This document shows positions 34,454 to 44,869 of a stretch of DNA of 64,000 nucleotides, piece by piece; position 1 is the first letter of the stretch; the number at the start of each line of letters is the position of its first letter. The notes beneath the pieces are model-generated. The model saw only the letters and a list, made by a program, of their open reading frames with translations. It did no database searches and was not told where the DNA came from. The stretch is from contig CM063113.1 of assembly GCA_031841125.1 (NCBI GenBank), positions 33,377,312 through 33,441,311 of the forward strand, written 5' to 3'. A program made the translations under genes and the position numbers. The stretch is from Acanthococcus lagerstroemiae. Taxonomy: Eukaryota > Arthropoda > Insecta > Hemiptera > Eriococcidae.

Positions 34454-35449
34454 TAAGGTAACTGTTTTCTCTTTCGTGGCGGAGATTCAGCTGCATTTTC
34501 CAGCGATTGTATACGTTTTTCCATTGACGTAAGTTTTTCAAGAAGTGTATGAGACTTTGTAAGATCATTGAGTATCTCCATGATTTTGATGGTTTCCAGC
34601 TGGGAGGAAGTACTAGCTGCCGTGGGCGCTGTGGAGCTATCTGACGCCGTTACCGATGTAGACGGTCGTGTCTGCTTTGAGGGCAAGCATGCAGCACATG
34701 TTTCGGCATACGAGCGTTGAGGTTTGCCTACGTTATTTGTTCTAGGCGTTGGTTGAATTCTTTCGACGGCAGTGGTACGTTTCGTAGTTGATGGCCCGAT
34801 AAACTTCGCATCCTTATAATTAACGGTGTGCTTTCCGCCACAGTAGCACATTTTTAAGCAGTTGATTTAGGTGACTTACAGTCTTGAAGCGAGTGTTGGG
34901 CGCATCGTGGAGGTTTGGAACAATAATTTTTTGTATGCCCCATGTCCTGGCATCGGGAACATTGGGGCACTGAGACGGATTTTCGCGGTATTTCTACTGT
35001 AACAGAGCAGCTACATAGAGTGCGAATGTTAAATTGCGTTTCATTATTCTCGTTGACTTGTACATCAACTGAAGATAGAGTTTTGTGCTTTTATCATCGA
35101 CCTTCGTTTTAATTTGGACGTTTACTAGGTTAGTCACCCGATGTCCAGCAGCCTGGAGTTCGTCCTTGATGCCTTCCAGGTCTGTGGAGTAGTGTGACCC
35201 TCAAATGAACACAGTGAAATGCTTGTCTTCAGGGAGGCGAAACGTGTGAAATTGGAGGTTGCCTATTTCATGTTTCTCTGAATCAGGCTGGCTCGAGATT
35301 CCGACCAGAGTCCTGCGTAAAATACGATAGTCATTGGAATTTTTAACGAATAGTTTGAGCTCACCTCTGGACAGTGATTTGAGGTCGGCCGGAGTTACGT
35401 TGTCAGTTGACAGCAATTTATTGAACGACTTGAGTGATCTGACAGCCAT
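34453..35449 (-). pseudogene. Jockey-type ORF1 (gag-like), broken
   Basis: The frame opens with MAVRSLKSFNKLLS at 35449, and RTLVGISSQ and LQFHTFRLPEDKHFTVFI lead into the PRE_C2HC-like region common in Jockey gag proteins. A stop at about 35201 and later frameshifts interrupt it. In the shifted frame a zinc knuckle CSRCQDMGHTKNYC (CX2CX4HX4C) lies near 34960-34920, followed by a second, degraded one (PRCAQHSLQDC). The last 132 codons (34851-34453) are Ser/Thr-rich with a C-terminal coiled-coil-like stretch (LEKLTSMEKRIQSLE) and end in a basic PRKRKQLP. The family role is binding element RNA as a ribonucleoprotein. Confidence 0.75.
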
Positions 35450-35530
35450 AACAGCCTCCCCGACGTCTCTGAGGTAATGCTCGAAAGGGCAGATTTCAGG
35501 ACTCGGATTGAAATTAGAAGAAAAAAGAGC
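35450..35530 (+). repeat. Copy of the SINE-tail module, abutting the Jockey ORF1 start
   Basis: ACAGCCTCCCCGACGTCTCT, GTAATGCTCGAAAGGGC and a terminal A-rich AATTAGAAGAAAAAA match the modules at 16126-16208 and in the SINE at 18505-18725. It begins immediately next to the ATG of the minus-strand ORF1. It is therefore either this element's 5' leader in antisense or a truncated SINE at the junction. Confidence 0.7.
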
Positions 35531-37179
35531 CTTTAATTATACATATCTGATAACACGAATCCGTTGTTCCTTTTTTGGCACAAGCTAACCGATACATATT
35601 TTTGCTACATTTTTCTGTCTGGTAATGTAGATGTAATGAGGACAATTCCCTGAATAGTTGTGACGTCGAATAACAGGAGACACTCCGAATAAGTATTCAG
35701 GCGCAGCATATCACCTCAGTGGTTCTAAGGTTGATCTGGCAAAGGAGGGTTCTTTACTCACGAACATAGAAAAGTCGCTGACGTAGACATCCGAGAAAAT
35801 AATCATTCTACATTTCATGTTTTGTGACCTCTCTCTGGACAGAGTTTGGTCCAACTAGATTCTCATTCTACCCTACTGTGCGCCATAATTTACACCGTCA
35901 GTGACTCAAAATGTGTTGTGGCTTAAAGGTTTCCAAGCTGTCCGACATTTCTCGAGATTACCGCCCCCCAAAAGCCGAAAAACGACAATGCAGGAATTGT
36001 CGATGGTTTGACGGTTAACCCGAGATCGTATCTTAGAATTTGTGTTCCGCAATCGAAATACGTACAGAAGCCGAAACAGCAACTACCTCGTAAAGCCGAA
36101 CAGTTTCACCAAACTGGAACAGAAGTGAGGGTATCGTCGGCACGAAACTTCTCGCCGTCGTACACAGATCTGGCGAAAGCCAATCGAGAGCTGCACATAA
36201 TTTCGGAACGCAAAGCCGGGACTTTTTGTTCATCTGGTCAATAGTAGACCTTGTATGACTGGGTGCAAACATACACCGAGGGGCAAAAACTAAAACGGTC
36301 GGCCGACGATTGCGAACATAAGAGTGATGATGATGGTGTGTTACTCCAAATAGTCTAACACCAAATAGATAGTACGTCGACGGTCTCGTATTTGTAATAA
36401 CGATCCATTGGCATCTGATGTGCGGTCGTACTGCAGATTACTGAGACAAACAATTTGCACAGCTTGCGTTGTTCGTACATCTCATAAACACAGTGTTTTA
36501 CATCGACACCGTATCGAGTCGTCCTCAGTGTGCACACTCGACGAACGAGCTGATGGAATTATTTGAAAAGCCAGCCAGCCCAACCGCGCCCATCCGATCG
36601 TCGTTTCGACTTTTCGATACAGGCCCACGGTGAGCAGGCTCGCGAAAAGGAAAAAAGGAAATTAAACGGATTGTTAAGTTTTAGTATACATAATGGCGAT
36701 TTCCATCCAACTCGAACGAGAGAATACGGCGTGCGGAAAATTGTGGTATTCCGAATCGTTTATCATCGTGGAAATGACATAGGGTAACTGTGTACTCTCT
36801 ATATACCATATCCACTATGTATACATTTTACCCTGTCATCGAATACGCCTTATTCGCCGAATGAACCGCTATTCATTTTTTTCCCGCTCGTTCGCCTACT
36901 CGCCTCCCCTTCCACCCACCGCCTCAATCGTCTTGTTCGCTCTATATATTTAGTTTATTATCTTCCGTCTTTTCGTAAAATGCAAGAACGCCTATAAATT
37001 ATCGAAGCTGTTGCGGAGCGCCAAATTGGAAAGGTGGCGACCGAATTTAGGGCGCACGGTGCCGGATAAACGCTTTCAACGTTGCGTTATTAGAGTGTTT
37101 CGAAACAATGAAAGGGTATGCCAGACACGGTAAATGGCCTGAGTCGGTATTAAGAGAGAGAGAGCAAGAGAGGGACGAC

Positions 37180-37222
<43 letters not shown>

Positions 37223-37995
37223 GAGAGAGTCGAAATAAAACGGTCCTCTTGTTTGCCGCGCCTTCCTCACCAAAGAAAACGTTTACATCGTACTCGATAA
37301 ATAGGCGATTTAAGGGGACTGCGGCTCGAGTGATTAAATATCGAGGGAGAGCGAACAAGAAGGTGCTTCCCGAAGTAAGCTACACTTTATCTAAGAAATC
37401 AGAAGACTGACGGTTGATGAAAACTTGGCGACTTCAGAGACAATGTAGACCTTATTCGCCTCAGCGGCAATACTACAGGGAGTCTACCAGTCCAGCAAAG
37501 TTGAACATTTCAATGATAACTCGGTCTGTTTCTCCAGTCCCCCGAATTCGGAATTTAATTTCCAAACATACTTCAGTCGCTTGTCCTTGGTTTGTACTCT
37601 GTACATGTTCGCTGAGCAGGGAAGTGCTCCGGTTTTTCGGATATGATGCAGATGCGAAAAAGAGCTACCCCTCTCCGGGCCATTCTTCGAAAATGTTGAT
37701 ATTTCAGGTATGTTTTCTTCATGGAGGAACGCAGGGGATATTTGAACTTTTTTTGTGGAGAGTCGTGAAGAGGCGTTCTGTATAACATATTGGTAAGATT
37801 GGGCCGACAGTAAGGTGGTTCTGTATTTGGCAAAGCGATTGAAATGATGAATGAAATGCTGAAGGACACATGAAAAAGTCCATACCGAAGACAATAGCGA
37901 AGAAAAAGTGCTCTGCCGTCGATTAGTAGATTCCAAAACAAAAAATTGTATGGAGAGTTGATAAAGACATTCAACTCAATTCAAATGACCTTTAA
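35531..37995. other. Spacer without a recognised gene
   Basis: 36008-36244 (+) is a 78-codon frame of moderate GC with no motif. 36840-37400 is CpG-rich with repetitive GA tracts. 37414-37974 has overlapping frames of 120-150 codons on both strands but no family match. Confidence 0.4.
37181..37219. repeat. (GA)n microsatellite
   Basis: About 19 uninterrupted GA units. A shorter GA tract lies just upstream at about 37153-37172. Confidence 0.95.
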
Positions 37996-37999
37996 TTTT

Positions 38000-38885
38000 C
38001 TTTTTACTTAGCCTACACAAGGCATAGGTCAAGTTGCCCGCTGTTAGACCAAGGCCTCTCTCAACCGCTTCCATTCTCCCCTGTTTTGCGCAATCTTGTG
38101 ATATTGTTTGCGCTGGAACATTCTGTCAACCTCATCCCTCCATCTGGTTCTTTGTTTCTTTTTTCCCCTCCCCCTTTTCAAAAACCAGTCGGAGGTTTTT
38201 TTTGCCCACCTGTTATTGTCCATCCGCGCCACATGTCCAGCCCAGTCCCACTACAGCCTCCTTATAGCATGGAGGAAGTTAATGTTGTATTTTAACTTAT
38301 TTTTATTTTTAAGTAGATCAATCTTATCTTTCCTCTTTATACCATGGATTGCTCTTTCCAGATTGTTTTGATGAATGATTATTTTTTCCTCTTCAGTTCT
38401 AGTGAGCGACCGGGTCTGACAACCGTACGACAGGGTGGGAAAGACACAACTGTTCAAAATTTGTCCTTTTTGTTTTACTGAAAAATTCCATTTTAGTATT
38501 TTTTTCAGAGACCAAAATTTTTTCCAGGAGTTGGCTTCTCTTATGTCTAATTCTAAATTTTTCGTTTTGTTAAATGTTATCGTTTGTCGTAAATATTCAA
38601 TTTCCTCTACCCGCTCTATCCCCTCTTTTATGTCTAAAGCCCCCCCCCCATTTTTTCGACAAAATTTTTGTTTTTTTCTATATTAATTTTCAGACCCGCT
38701 ATATTCCTCATAACTTCCTCCAGAGCCGCGCCGAACAGAATCGGAGATAAGGGGTTACCCTGCTTCACTTCCCTATTCACTGCAAAGTACCGCCCTGATC
38801 GCTCCGTAACTATTCTTGCCTTCAGGCCGCTATACATAACTTTTATCACTGAGATACGTTTTCTGTTATACCTTGATTCGATAGA
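38000..38885 (-). pseudogene. RTE-type retrotransposon, 3' part, with RT core deleted
   Basis: The minus strand carries ISVIKVMYSGLKARIVTERS and VKQGNPLSPILFGAALEEVM (about 38870-38700), directly followed by AGLKINIEKNKNF. The segment with the catalytic FADD motif is missing, an internal deletion of roughly 40 codons. Downstream come VFPTLSYGCQTRSLT, LERAIHGIKRKDKIDL (38450-38320), and the tail RTRWRDEVDRMFQRKQYH and NRGEWKRLREAL (38170-38040). An A-rich end lies at about 38000. To the right it meets an opposite-strand endonuclease segment. Confidence 0.8.
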
Positions 38886-38899
38886 CGCAATAGGGGAAA

Positions 38900-39160
38900 G
38901 TCCAAAAGGGGAAAGGAAACCTACAAAAAATTTACTGTGGGGAGTTTGAACGTAAGGACCTTGAAAAGCGAGGAAAATTTGACTGAGCTGGAGGAAGCAT
39001 GAGGGTAAAATTGACATTTTGGGCCTTGCTGAGATGAGAAGGGAAGGGGATGCCATATTAAGAACGAAAAAAGGGAATCTATTTTGCTACACAGGTCAGG
39101 GGGAGGGCAAAAAAGGATTGGGATTTGTAATATTTCAAAAAATTGGAAACTTTTTTTGGA
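38900..39160 (+). pseudogene. RTE-type endonuclease N-terminus, inverted relative to the adjoining RT
   Basis: The plus strand reads KFTVGSLNVRTLKSEENLTE. After a one-base shift at about 38999 it continues with KIDILGLAEMRREGDAI, NLFCYTGQGEGKKGLGFVI. These are the start of an APE-type endonuclease: the N of the SLNVRTL strand and the metal-binding Glu in LGLAEMR. Its start faces the internal RT fragment on the other strand at about 38885, as expected for a twin-primed insertion. Confidence 0.75.
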
Positions 39161-39164
39161 ATTT

Positions 39165-41085
39165 CGAGGCGAAACCGATAGAATAGCAAGTATGATATAG
39201 ACATACTAACCCATTAATTAGATGTACATAATTATGTTTGGATGTTGAACGACTATCGTTGTATAAATATGACCCCGCCGGAAGACTTTTTTTTTTAATT
39301 CTTAATTTTAGACAATAATACGCGAATGCACGAGTCTCCGTCACACAAAACCGGGATTTGATATGCGGACCGTATTGCTGTGATAAAAATATATACACAT
39401 AGTTGGCCCATTAATTGCGACGAAAAATACTGAAACTCGTGTTTTGTGATTGGTTACAAAAGAGCCATGCCGAAAGACAAAAAATCGAGGGACAATTTTT
39501 AAGGTTGGAAACACTCTCAGCTGTCGAAATTAGAACCATGTAAACTGCATCATGGGAACATAGGGGAGCACGCCTCTGTTGTAGCGGACCTCTCCTCAAT
39601 TGTACACCAACCCCTGTTCACAAATAAGGATTTTTCATGAGCAAGATCAGGTTTCTTTTTAGCTGAAAACAATTTTTTCATCTTTGAGGGAGGAGGAGAG
39701 TTGAATTTTCCAACAACTTTAGTATTCAAAATTGAAAGATATATTTTCTGGCCTACTGGTTGACAGCTTACATTATGCAGGATGCAGACCTGTAACGAAA
39801 TAAAATTTACGCATCTCTGTCTCACACTGAGCCAAAAAATGACATGAAATAAAACTAGGTTGACTCGAAAAATCTAATGAAATAAGATTCTCTTGGTTGC
39901 CTGTTTCGATCTTTCTATCTGACTTTTGATTCGGCTCCAGTTGGACCATATTGCCATTTGGCCCACTTCCAGCGAGAAATCTCAACAAGTCTGGTAGAAT
40001 CTTAGTCTTCAAGGAGTATTGTACAGTTCTGAAAAATGTGTTAGTGTCATTCAGCATTCTAAATCGGTGAGAGGGAAAATCATACAAAGTCAAGTGTTTT
40101 AGAGAGTTCAGCTGGTAAGGAGTGTCTGAAAATTAGGTTAAAAGAGAAGGGAGAGAAAAATAGGAGGGGAAAAAAGTAAGAAGGGAGGATTGAGAAAGTT
40201 TTTATCATAGAGACGGGGTGCCTGAATTCATTGGATTAGCCCCTCAGGTTCGTTGTTGGTTCAGCCTTTCTTCCCGTTCAATTTTTTAGCATATTTCAAC
40301 CTACCAAAGCTTGGGCGGCAAGGTTGCATTATTGGTCGTGCTTATTCCCGAAGTCAGTTTTTCTGACTCTTCAAATTGCTATACAAAGTAATGAGGGCTA
40401 CTGGGCGAGATTTTTAATTCGATAAATAATGTGCTAATGGGTCCTCGAAAGCTAAACAAACGCGTCAGAAATGTTGGCCAAAACATGATTCATCGCGTTA
40501 TTAGCTGTACAAACTGCTCGCTACAGGCTGTACAATGTACGTGTTGTGGATTGTGGGTAGTTTCCTGTCATCGATAAAATGCAGCACCGCACATTTCACA
40601 TTTTATTTGCTTAATTAATTTACGTACAACTCGTCTCATTCAGCGCATCGACTACGGTACTCGCAGCAATGGATTCCGAAAAAAACTTCACTCAACTCGA
40701 GTTTAAAATGTTCCCTTTTGTTTTGACGACCACATTGGCTGTGTCGAACGGGTATAAAAAAGAACGAACTAAATGAAAAAGAAAAAGACTAACAAAGGAA
40801 TGAACTAAAAAGTTGGAAATAAAGCATCGCTGTAATGCGATTTAAGCTTCGTAAGTAAACGTGCAGTTATCTGACGAGTTCATCTTCTAGTTATTTTTCT
40901 ATCTATAACTTACTCGACAGTACTCTGTCTTGGTTACTGTTGAACTAATGTTTTACAGAAGGCAAACTGAGAGATCAAACACAATGAATCACCTGGGAAT
41001 CAGGTCATGAGGGTGATAGTACATAATACAAAATTTTATGAGAGGAGGTTATCCCGCATGAAGTCTTAATTACGAAGCCTTGATG
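39165..41085. other. Spacer, nothing recognised
   Basis: AT-rich. Frames at 39550-40093 (minus) have no motif. No tRNA or repeat structure was found. Confidence 0.45.
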
Positions 41086-41167
41086 ACCTACAATAAACTT
41101 GTTGAACACGTGTTCATAACTGGTGGCAAGTCTTAACAAAGTCTTAAGAGATTGTCTAGTATTTTAA

Positions 41168-43074
41168 AGGCGGCTATACACTTAGCGTATTTCGTATTTC
41201 GTGACTTTTCACGAACTATTTCTCGAAAAATAATTATGATGAAACGCGAACCAATCACTATACACTTCTCCCAATATCAGCTGTTTCGTGTTTCGTCTGT
41301 TCATCTCATCCTGTTCGCGAGAATCTGAAAATCGGCGCGAAAAGACGAAAAAATATTCAATCTAGCTCCTCTCCCCAGTGTAAAAATTTTTTTGAGAAAG
41401 TCGTAATGAAACGAAAATTTGAAAACCAACGAATTCATTTTCTGGAACATCCTGCCATAGGGTTGTTCTTCGGCTCCTCTCTCCTTCACAAATGCAGATA
41501 AGGGTGAATGAATGAGACTTCCGAGGTTTTGAGGAAAGAGTAACTAATCCACAAAATTTGAAAAAAATCTAAAGACCACATAGAAAAATTGCACGAAGTA
41601 TCGAAACAGGGGTAGTTTTGTATCGCTGATTTCGAATATTGCTTCTGATTTTTAATCTGGACCAAATTCAAGCCCCTGTGCTTATTTCAATTGAGAAATT
41701 TTTACGACGTTATTTTCTATGAGCAAAACTTTGATAAATAAAACTGCATTTTTACCCCATTCCGTGGCTTTAATTTAAAAGAGGGTGAATTCCGAGTCTA
41801 TTATTGTTTGTCCTACGCTCTTGCTACCACATTGGTCGCACCAGGAGGGATAGGATTCAAAAATTACCCCTAAAATCGAGTACAGCGACCTCAAAAACCT
41901 GTAAACCAATTTTCGAATTCTATTCTTTCGGCATTAAGTCAGGCACACGAAAAGGAAAAAAAAAAATTAAAAAAAAAAGAACGCGTTTTCATTTCCATCA
42001 TTAAATTTTTTTTTCGTTTTCATTTTTGATATTCGAAAATTTTGAAAATTTCTCCATACGATAGGACATCAGGCACGTTTTTCGGCGAAACATGTCGCCA
42101 GACTGTCGAAGAGTGAAGCTTGTTTATCAATTCGAAAGAAGAGCCGTGTGAAGGCTGTTTTCTACTACTTTTCCTCAGAATTCTGTGATACGTGAAGATC
42201 TTTTAAAAATTCTGGAATATACGCCATAGCTCTTTCAAGTTATAATTTGCTGATGTTTAAATTTGTAAATTACCGTGATTGAAAATACATGACTTTAAAT
42301 GACTTAAATGACCTTCCTTCAAAATAAATGACTTTAAATGACCGTTAGGCACCCTGAAAATGTGTCACAGTTTTTGTTTTTGTTTTTATTTCTTTTTTAC
42401 AATTTTTTTTTTTTTCGTTTTCTTTAATTAATACCTATCGAGTGAAAAAACTGTAATACACTGTAATTTGTTCCCTCCTAATCTGGTTAGTTTTGGCCGT
42501 ATGAGGAGACATTAATATTGAATTTTAAAAAAATAAATAAATATTTAGGTTTAAAAAATAATCCGAACTGCGAAACTGGTTCAGTCGACATACAATTGGC
42601 GCTTGTTCTTACCCAAAGTGGGCATGGAAAAGTATACATATTATACTAAATAATGTTAGGCGCTCTATGAAAAGGAATCATAGGTCGCAAAATTGAATTT
42701 TCCCCAACGGAGGGTCAGCGCTAAATTTGGACAACGAATTCGAAATCAGCGAGAAAAATTAAGCCAAGCCTCTTCAATAATTAAAAACCGACTGCCGACT
42801 GAAATGCAGATGAATTGAAAAATTCGCCAGATCGACACAACATGCATGTTACGATAAGTGTATAGCCGTCATATCTGTCTAGACAGTATAGTACGAAAAC
42901 CCTTTGACATTTCGTCAAAATGCCGACCACTTGGCGAGAACACGAAACGCGAAACACGAACTTAAAGATGACGAAGATGCATCACGAGAACGACATCTAT
43001 ACACTTTTCGCTTCTCGTGTATCGCCTGATTTTTCTCGCGTATCGTCTGTTTTCACGCTAAGTGTATAGCCCCC
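41168..43074. mobile_element. TTAA-flanked DNA element, 1.9 kb, no transposase
   Basis: Both sides carry TTAA (41164-41167 and 43075-43078). The ends are inverted repeats: GGCGGCTATACACTTAGCG on the left and GGGGGCTATACACTTAGCG (reverse complement) on the right, 18 of 19 matching. The subterminal regions are rich in CTATACAC, CACGAAA and TTTCGTGT words in both orientations. TTAA duplication is the hallmark of piggyBac-superfamily insertion. No transposase frame exists, so this is a large non-autonomous copy. The interior has poly(T)/poly(A) runs and is otherwise unassigned. Confidence 0.8.
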
Positions 43075-43078
43075 TTAA

Positions 43079-43300
43079 GAGGTGGTGAATTTCGATCAGT
43101 CATCACGTATCTCAGCGTCTGCGAACAGTCTTCAGAGATTCTCATGTATTGTAAGAGGTAATGAATTTATTGCGATCAGTCATCATGTATTCCAGCGTCT
43201 GCGAACAAAGTCCTAATGATGTCCAAAGATATCCTGAAGGATCTGAATTAACCCTATAAGTCTCTGCAAGTGACCTAACGAACTCTTGAAGTTGTAACGC
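43079..43300. repeat. Local tandem duplication within a GTCTTGAAG-type array
   Basis: Two units, starting at about 43079 and 43156, share GAGGTRRTGAATTT, CGATCAGTCATCAYGTAT and CCAGCGTCTGCGAACA. Together with 41090-41163 (AAGTCTTAACAAAGTCTTAA) this seems to be one degenerate array that the TTAA element entered. Confidence 0.6.
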
Positions 43301-44650
43301 CTGAACGTGCATCGGCAAGTCTTTTTTGCTGTTTTTTGCCTATATCCTCACAAACATTAGTCGAAATGCACTCGAGCGATGTGATTTTCTGGGTTTCAAC
43401 TTTCGTTTGTTTCATTTTTCCAGGACTTTTCTGTTTTAAATTACAAAAGCTCTTAAAAGTGCTTTCAGTTAGCCTTTGTAAACTACGTTGTTTCATTTTA
43501 GGACCGCGACCTCAGTTCCGAATAAGTGATGTGAAGTCGCGATTCTGGGCATTCGATATCACCGCATTTATGATATTGTGTATTGGGATTACGAAAGAAG
43601 AAGTGATGTGTTTTGCAAATGCAAACCGTTTGTTCTGAGATGTTTAGGGAGAATACCGAGCACAGAGGAATGTAATTCGAGAGTATGGGTGTATACCGTC
43701 TATTATTCACTGTGCTGGAATATAATTTCGAACCTTGTTAAAACCGCCGAAAGCAAATTATTACCGCTTCGAATGCACACAAAAGAGAAATTAACGGGAA
43801 TTAGGAGGAAATAATTTTCGTGCCCCGGTATCGTGTTTCTAAATAAGAAACAAATAATCGTTGGGTCGGTACTAAAAGGTATTTAATTAATTTCGAGAAG
43901 ATGCCGTGTACGCATTCGTTAACGTTGTTTTAAATGTTCGAAATTGGTATAATAAACGTTTTTTACAGCTCTCGGGTTGACGAAATTGAGTTATTAGGGT
44001 ACAATTTTTAATTACTATTTACGGTCGGTAATAAAAAAAAAACAAAAAAACTTTGTTTCTTCAACGGTACAACGGCCGTGAAAAATGTTCATGAACCAAC
44101 GCTAAGCTGCCTGTCGGTAGAATCATCGGGTTCGCGAAAGGTTGCTAGGGGCTAACAAAATGTATATCTCTTCTGCCTACCGACTGGTCATTTATATCCG
44201 TAGATCAAAATCTTTCTGTATTGACGTTTGAAGTTCACAAATAGAACTGATTCGTATGCGACGTGTAAAATTTAGAATGCATTACAGGAAAAACCAGAGG
44301 CGGAAATATTTCGTTTCGGGGGGAAGTGAGGTAACCCTAGATTTTTAAACATTCATCTTGAATTTATTGTCTGGAGCAGTAGATAGCATAGACGGTCTCT
44401 TTCAGGAAAGGGTATAACTACGGAGGAAGTTGAATTCTTGAAGGGGCTTCAAGAGGTCTTCGGGAACGTAGCACTTTCAAGCCCTTTCTATCTCGATTTG
44501 CGAAAACAAAAGTTCGGTTAATGGATGTTCTGTGAAGTGGATACAAAGCCAACGACTTTTTTTCTTATTAAGATTGGTAATCTGTTGCAAATAAATTACG
44601 AGGGGGGAAGGGGGTTTAACTTTAGCTTTTTCGGGCACAATTTCCATTTG
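43301..44650. other. Spacer, nothing recognised
   Basis: Short frames only, the longest 100 codons at 43336-43638 (+), hydrophobic and without a motif. AT-rich. Confidence 0.45.
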
Positions 44651-44654
44651 AATA

Positions 44655-44865
44655 AAATAATTATGGGAACAGAGTACAAATAATGCAAAACAAGATGGAA
44701 AGATCCATGCTGGGGGTTAAACAAATAGCAAAATTAGCAATTAAAAAAATTTAAAAAAAAAAAGATTACAAAACAATAGTAACATGGTTGAAATAAGCTT
44801 GACTAGAAAATGGGACTGGGCAGAACATCTATCAAAAAGCGGAGACAACTGTGTATCGTGATGCC
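44655..44865 (+). pseudogene. RTE-type retrotransposon, C-terminal fragment
   Basis: The plus strand reads VQIMQNKMERSMLGVKQIA and, after an A-rich break, RKWDWAEHLSKSGDN. The pairing of MERSMLG...and KWxWAGHxxRxxDxxW is the usual end of RTE-type ORF2. About 65 codons remain. Confidence 0.65.
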
Positions 44866-44869
44866 CAAA

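Larger units (their letters stand above)
31800..35449 (-). mobile_element. Jockey-clade non-LTR retrotransposon, nearly full length, decayed
   Basis: On the minus strand a gag-like ORF1 (about 35449-34453) is followed by an ORF2 (about 34453-31808) containing endonuclease, reverse transcriptase and a Jockey-type C-terminus. ORF1 and ORF2 meet at 34453. No clear poly(A) tail remains at the 3' end near 31800. At the 5' side the ORF1 start codon lies directly against the module at 35450-35530. Numerous frameshifts and stops show it is inactive. Confidence 0.85.

Noticed and set aside
37414..37974. Overlapping frames of 123, 150 and 133 codons
   Set aside because: They lie on both strands over the same DNA with no family motif. 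Chance frames are more likely.
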